In this document: piece by piece, positions 61,493-64,000 of the stretch
Layout of the letters: each line of letters starts with the position of its first letter
Position numbering within the stretch: the stretch's first letter is position 1
Assembly (NCBI GenBank): GCA_004431415.1
Contig: QPMI01000615.1
Coordinates: 62,001-126,000 of the forward strand
DNA: 64,000 bases
Source: Cyanophora paradoxa
Lineage: Eukaryota; Glaucocystophyceae; Cyanophorales; Cyanophoraceae
Direction: 5' to 3'
Notes under the pieces: model-generated
Database searches by the model: none
Seen by the model: only the letters and a program-made list of their open reading frames with translations
What the model was told of the DNA's origin: nothing
Made by a program: the position numbers and the translations under genes

Positions 61493-62069
61493 TTGTGCGG
61501 GGGCTTCTGCGCTGCTCGGTCGGTCGAACGATCTAGCAAGAGCGGCGAGGAACTATGAGCAACCGAGCTGCGAGGGCGCACAGTTCTAGAACTCGGGGAG
61601 CGGAGCGAGAAGGAGCCTCGGAAAAAAAACCACAAGGAGCCGAAGACGGAGTGTAAGGAGCCGAAGAAGGAGTGCTAGTACTACGGTACGGATTCCAGCT
61701 ATATATATATGTATATATACCAGTATATATAGGCCTCGCGGCCCTCGCTGATGATCATGATCACTGAGCTCGATCGCGAGTCAGTTAATGCCTGAAGGCT
61801 GAAGCTCGTTAATGCCTCGTGGTTATATTAATTTGGGGGGTGAAGCTCGTTAATAACGACTGTCCGTCATATTGACTGGGGTCGTTAATATGCCATGATG
61901 ACTCGTTATAACGCGTTATAACCTAGTAACGCGTACGTGCTGTCGTTACTAAAAGTTACAACGGTCACGTTATAACGACAACACTGCCGCCGGCGTCCTA
62001 GCGAGGCTAGCGGCGCCTAGCGCTAGTATGAACATGTTCTAGCTATAGCTTTGTATACGTACCTGGTAG
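61493..62069. other. Spacer with small repeats and palindromes
   Basis: About 580 bp without a gene. 61610-61680 has tandem AAGGAGCCGAAGA(A/C)GGAGTG-like units. 61780-61860 repeats GAAGCTCGTTAAT. 61700-61745 and 61870-62060 are dense in palindromes (TATATATATATGTATATATA, CGTTATAACGCGTTATAACC, GGCGCCTAGCGCTAG, AACATGTTCTAGCTATAGC). Confidence 0.5.
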
Positions 62070-64000
62070 CTAGCTGCCGGGATTCGGATCCGGATCGAGG
62101 CGGGAGGCGCTGACGCCGGCGCCAGCCCTGGCCATGCTGCGGAACGCGGCGAAGGGGTCCTGCCGGTAGCCCGCCCCGCGGCCGGGGGGCGGCTGCGACG
62201 CGGCTGCCGCCGGGCCCGGGGCCGGTGCATCCAAGTCGAAGCTCTCCCAGGGGTCCTCGCCCGGCTCCTGCCCGTGGGGCCCAGATGCAGGTCTGGAGGC
62301 CGAGAAGGGCGGCGGCGGGTTGCCCGCCTCGAGCTCGCCGCGGGCCACCAGGGAGGGCGAGGGCGAGGGCGAGGGGGGCGCGCTGCGCTCCTTCTTGACG
62401 ACCGCAGGTGGGGCACCGTCCGGCGCGGCGGCGCTTGACGAGCAGATGCCGGCCGATCGCAAGGCGCCGGGAGGGGGCTGCGCGGCAGGCCCCGGCCCGG
62501 CGCAGGTGGCGGGAGAGGCGACGGCGGCAGGGAAAGCGCGCGGGGAGGCGTGGGACGTATCTATCGACGGTGCACGGAACGCCGGCCGCGGCCAGGAGAC
62601 GGAGACGGGCCCGCCAGAGGGGCCGGCGGGGGCGGGGGCGGAAGGGGGCGACGCGGAGGCGGGACCCCCCCCGGAGGCGGCGAGGGGGTTCGGGGCGGCG
62701 GTGGGGGCGGCCGAAGGTGGGCGGGGGCCAGCGGGTTCGGCGGGGCCAGCGCCGCCGAGCGGTCGGGGGCGGAAAGGGCCCGGGGGGGGGCCGGCGCTCC
62801 CCAGGAGCCGCGAGGAGCGGCGAGGGGATTTGGCGGGGCGGCAGGCGGCGCGCCCAAGGCAGGCGGGGGTGCGCGGAAGGCTCGGGGAGGCGCGAAGGGA
62901 TTCGAGGGGGACGGGAGCCCCAAGGCGGGCCGGGCGCCGAACGGGGTGGGCGCGGGGCCTGGGGCAGGCGGCGGAGGGGCGGCGAAGGGGTTGGCGGGGG
63001 CCCCGAAGGGCCGGAGGGCGGGGACCGGGCCGGCGGAGGCCGGCGGAGGGGAAGGGCGGCTCGGCGGGACGGAAGGGAAGGCCGATGGCGCGGCGGGCCG
63101 AGCGTGGGCGGGAGGATCTGCGGCCCGGGCCGCCGCGGGGGCCGGCGCGGGGCCGCGGGGCCGGGCAGGGGCCCGGGGGCGCGGCCGGAGAGGCTGCGAG
63201 GCCGGGGCCCTCCGCGGGCTGGACGGGGCGGGAAGGCCCCAGGGGGCGACGGGCGGCGCGGGCGCGGAGGCGGCGCCGGCCCCTGCCCCGTCCTCCGCCT
63301 TGACCCGCTTCGCAGGCGGCGCCCGGACCGCCTCGCCGTCAGGGCCGGGGGCGGGTGCTTGGAAAGAGGGTTGGACGGGGGAGAAGGAGACTTCCGAGTC
63401 AGGCCGGCACCGAAAGAAGCGCTGCGGGCGGAACCCGTCGGGGTCAGAGGCGGCGGGGTATCGGCATCCGCGGCCGGGGCAGGGCACCGAGGGCCACGGG
63501 GGGTCGTCGAAGGATGCTGGCCCCGGGGCGCCCGAGCCGCGCACGCTGGCGAAGGCCTGCGGGGGCCGCCGTTGAGGCGCAGCGGGGCGGGGCGGGCGGG
63601 GCGGGGGGCGCGGGGGCGGACGATGACGGCGGGGTCGACACCCTCGGCCTCGGCGGCGTTGGCGGCGGCCTCGTCGAACGGCCCCGCGTCGCCCCCGGCG
63701 AGGGCGCCCCACACCGTCCGCAGCCGCTGCCGCTGCGCCACGTCGGGCCCCTCGCAGAGGCCCGCCAGCTCCCGGTAGGCGCCCCCGGGGGTCCCCCCTG
63801 CCGCCCCCGGTCAGTCCAGATGATACGTGGCTCGCTCGAGGCGGGCGGGGGCCGGGAGCGGGCGGACGGGGGCGGGGCGGGGCCCTCGGCGGACTGGAGG
63901 GCGAGCTCGTGGAGGGCGATGGCGACCGCCGCGTCGCTCGCCAGCACCCGCCGCCGCAGCAGCAGCCGCGCGTGCGCTGCCCCCGCCCCGCCCGCCCCGC
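62070..64000 (-). CDS. Pro-rich protein with NPF/DPF/DPW motifs, 5' end outside window
   Basis: Likely an endocytic adaptor (epsin or AP180/CALM-like), inferred from motifs only. Near the window end the minus strand reads VLASDAAVAIALHELALQSA; later exons give YRELAGLCEGPDVAQRQRLR and TVWGALAGGDAGPFDEAAAN. A long Pro/Ala-rich region follows, with repeated NPF (ANPFAAPP, SNPFAPPR), NPL (PNPLAAP, PNPLAPAH) and single APTPFG-type motifs. The C-terminal exon contains EDPWESFDLDAP and RQDPFAAFRSM, DPW and DPF motifs that bind clathrin/AP-2 appendages in known adaptors, while NPF binds EH domains. It ends LDPDPNPGS at 62070. An ENTH/ANTH domain would be expected upstream of the window edge; it is not visible here. 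Confidence 0.55.

Noticed and set aside
62320-63778. Long plus-strand open frames (up to 456 codons) at the right end
   Set aside because: They are Arg/Gly-rich mirror frames of the minus-strand Pro/Ala-rich NPF/DPF protein. High GC removes stop codons on both strands, and the minus strand carries the recognisable motifs.

Overview
This window is nuclear DNA from a gene-dense, intron-rich microbial eukaryote, probably a flagellated alga or other protist. The evidence is GT-AG introns in almost every gene and purely eukaryotic proteins: proteasome alpha2, TSR1, RIOK2, XRCC2, a CFP1/Spp1-like COMPASS subunit, an SCYL2-like pseudokinase, a CLC transporter and several proteins that look ciliary or centrosomal. 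I do not assign a lineage. The coordinates below span introns, and exon joins were inferred by eye from reading frame, GT-AG borders and family similarity.

Layout. 1-880: degenerate tandem repeat, a perfect 30-bp inverted repeat and a full-length dispersed element. 0.9-6.3 kb: an unrecognised gene (-), a CANT1-like apyrase (-) and, divergently, a CFP1/Spp1-like PHD protein (+). 6.8-10.6 kb: XRCC2 (-), a repeat-filled gap, RIOK2 (-). 11-22 kb: SCYL2-like (+), an EF-hand/coiled-coil protein (-) and, divergently, a long coiled-coil protein (+). 22.5-27.2 kb: CLC chloride channel/antiporter (+). 28-33.7 kb: a coiled-coil protein (-) divergent from TSR1 (+). 34.3-39.2 kb: cysteine synthase copy A (+) and glutamine-fructose-6-phosphate aminotransferase (-). 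40.5-42.2 kb: a PAH/GATA-finger protein (+) in an AT-richer island full of repeats. 43.9-54.9 kb: proteasome alpha2 (+), a small membrane protein (-), an SDR (+), an FMRP-like KH protein (-) and two unrecognised genes (+). 56.2-60.6 kb: cysteine synthase copy B (-), inverted relative to copy A, divergent from glutathione-dependent formaldehyde dehydrogenase (+). 60.9-64 kb: a small acidic protein (-) and a truncated NPF/DPF-motif protein (-) running off the end.

Two sequence styles alternate. Up to about 22.2 kb, and again around 39.3-43.7 kb, base composition is moderate and introns have ordinary donors and acceptors. Elsewhere genes are very GC-rich, with introns starting mostly GTGCG and filled with CCCCG/GGGGC runs or long C homopolymers. 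A dispersed element with the fixed end TGCTCTTTCTAAGC occurs at nine places. Seven of its ends sit 5-67 bp from a predicted stop codon, and one copy has a 14-bp target-site duplication that includes the CLC stop codon.

Most gene starts come in tight divergent pairs (gaps of 66 to about 380 bp), suggesting shared promoters. Functionally linked genes include RIOK2 and TSR1 (late 40S maturation), and cysteine synthase B with formaldehyde dehydrogenase (thiol and formaldehyde metabolism).
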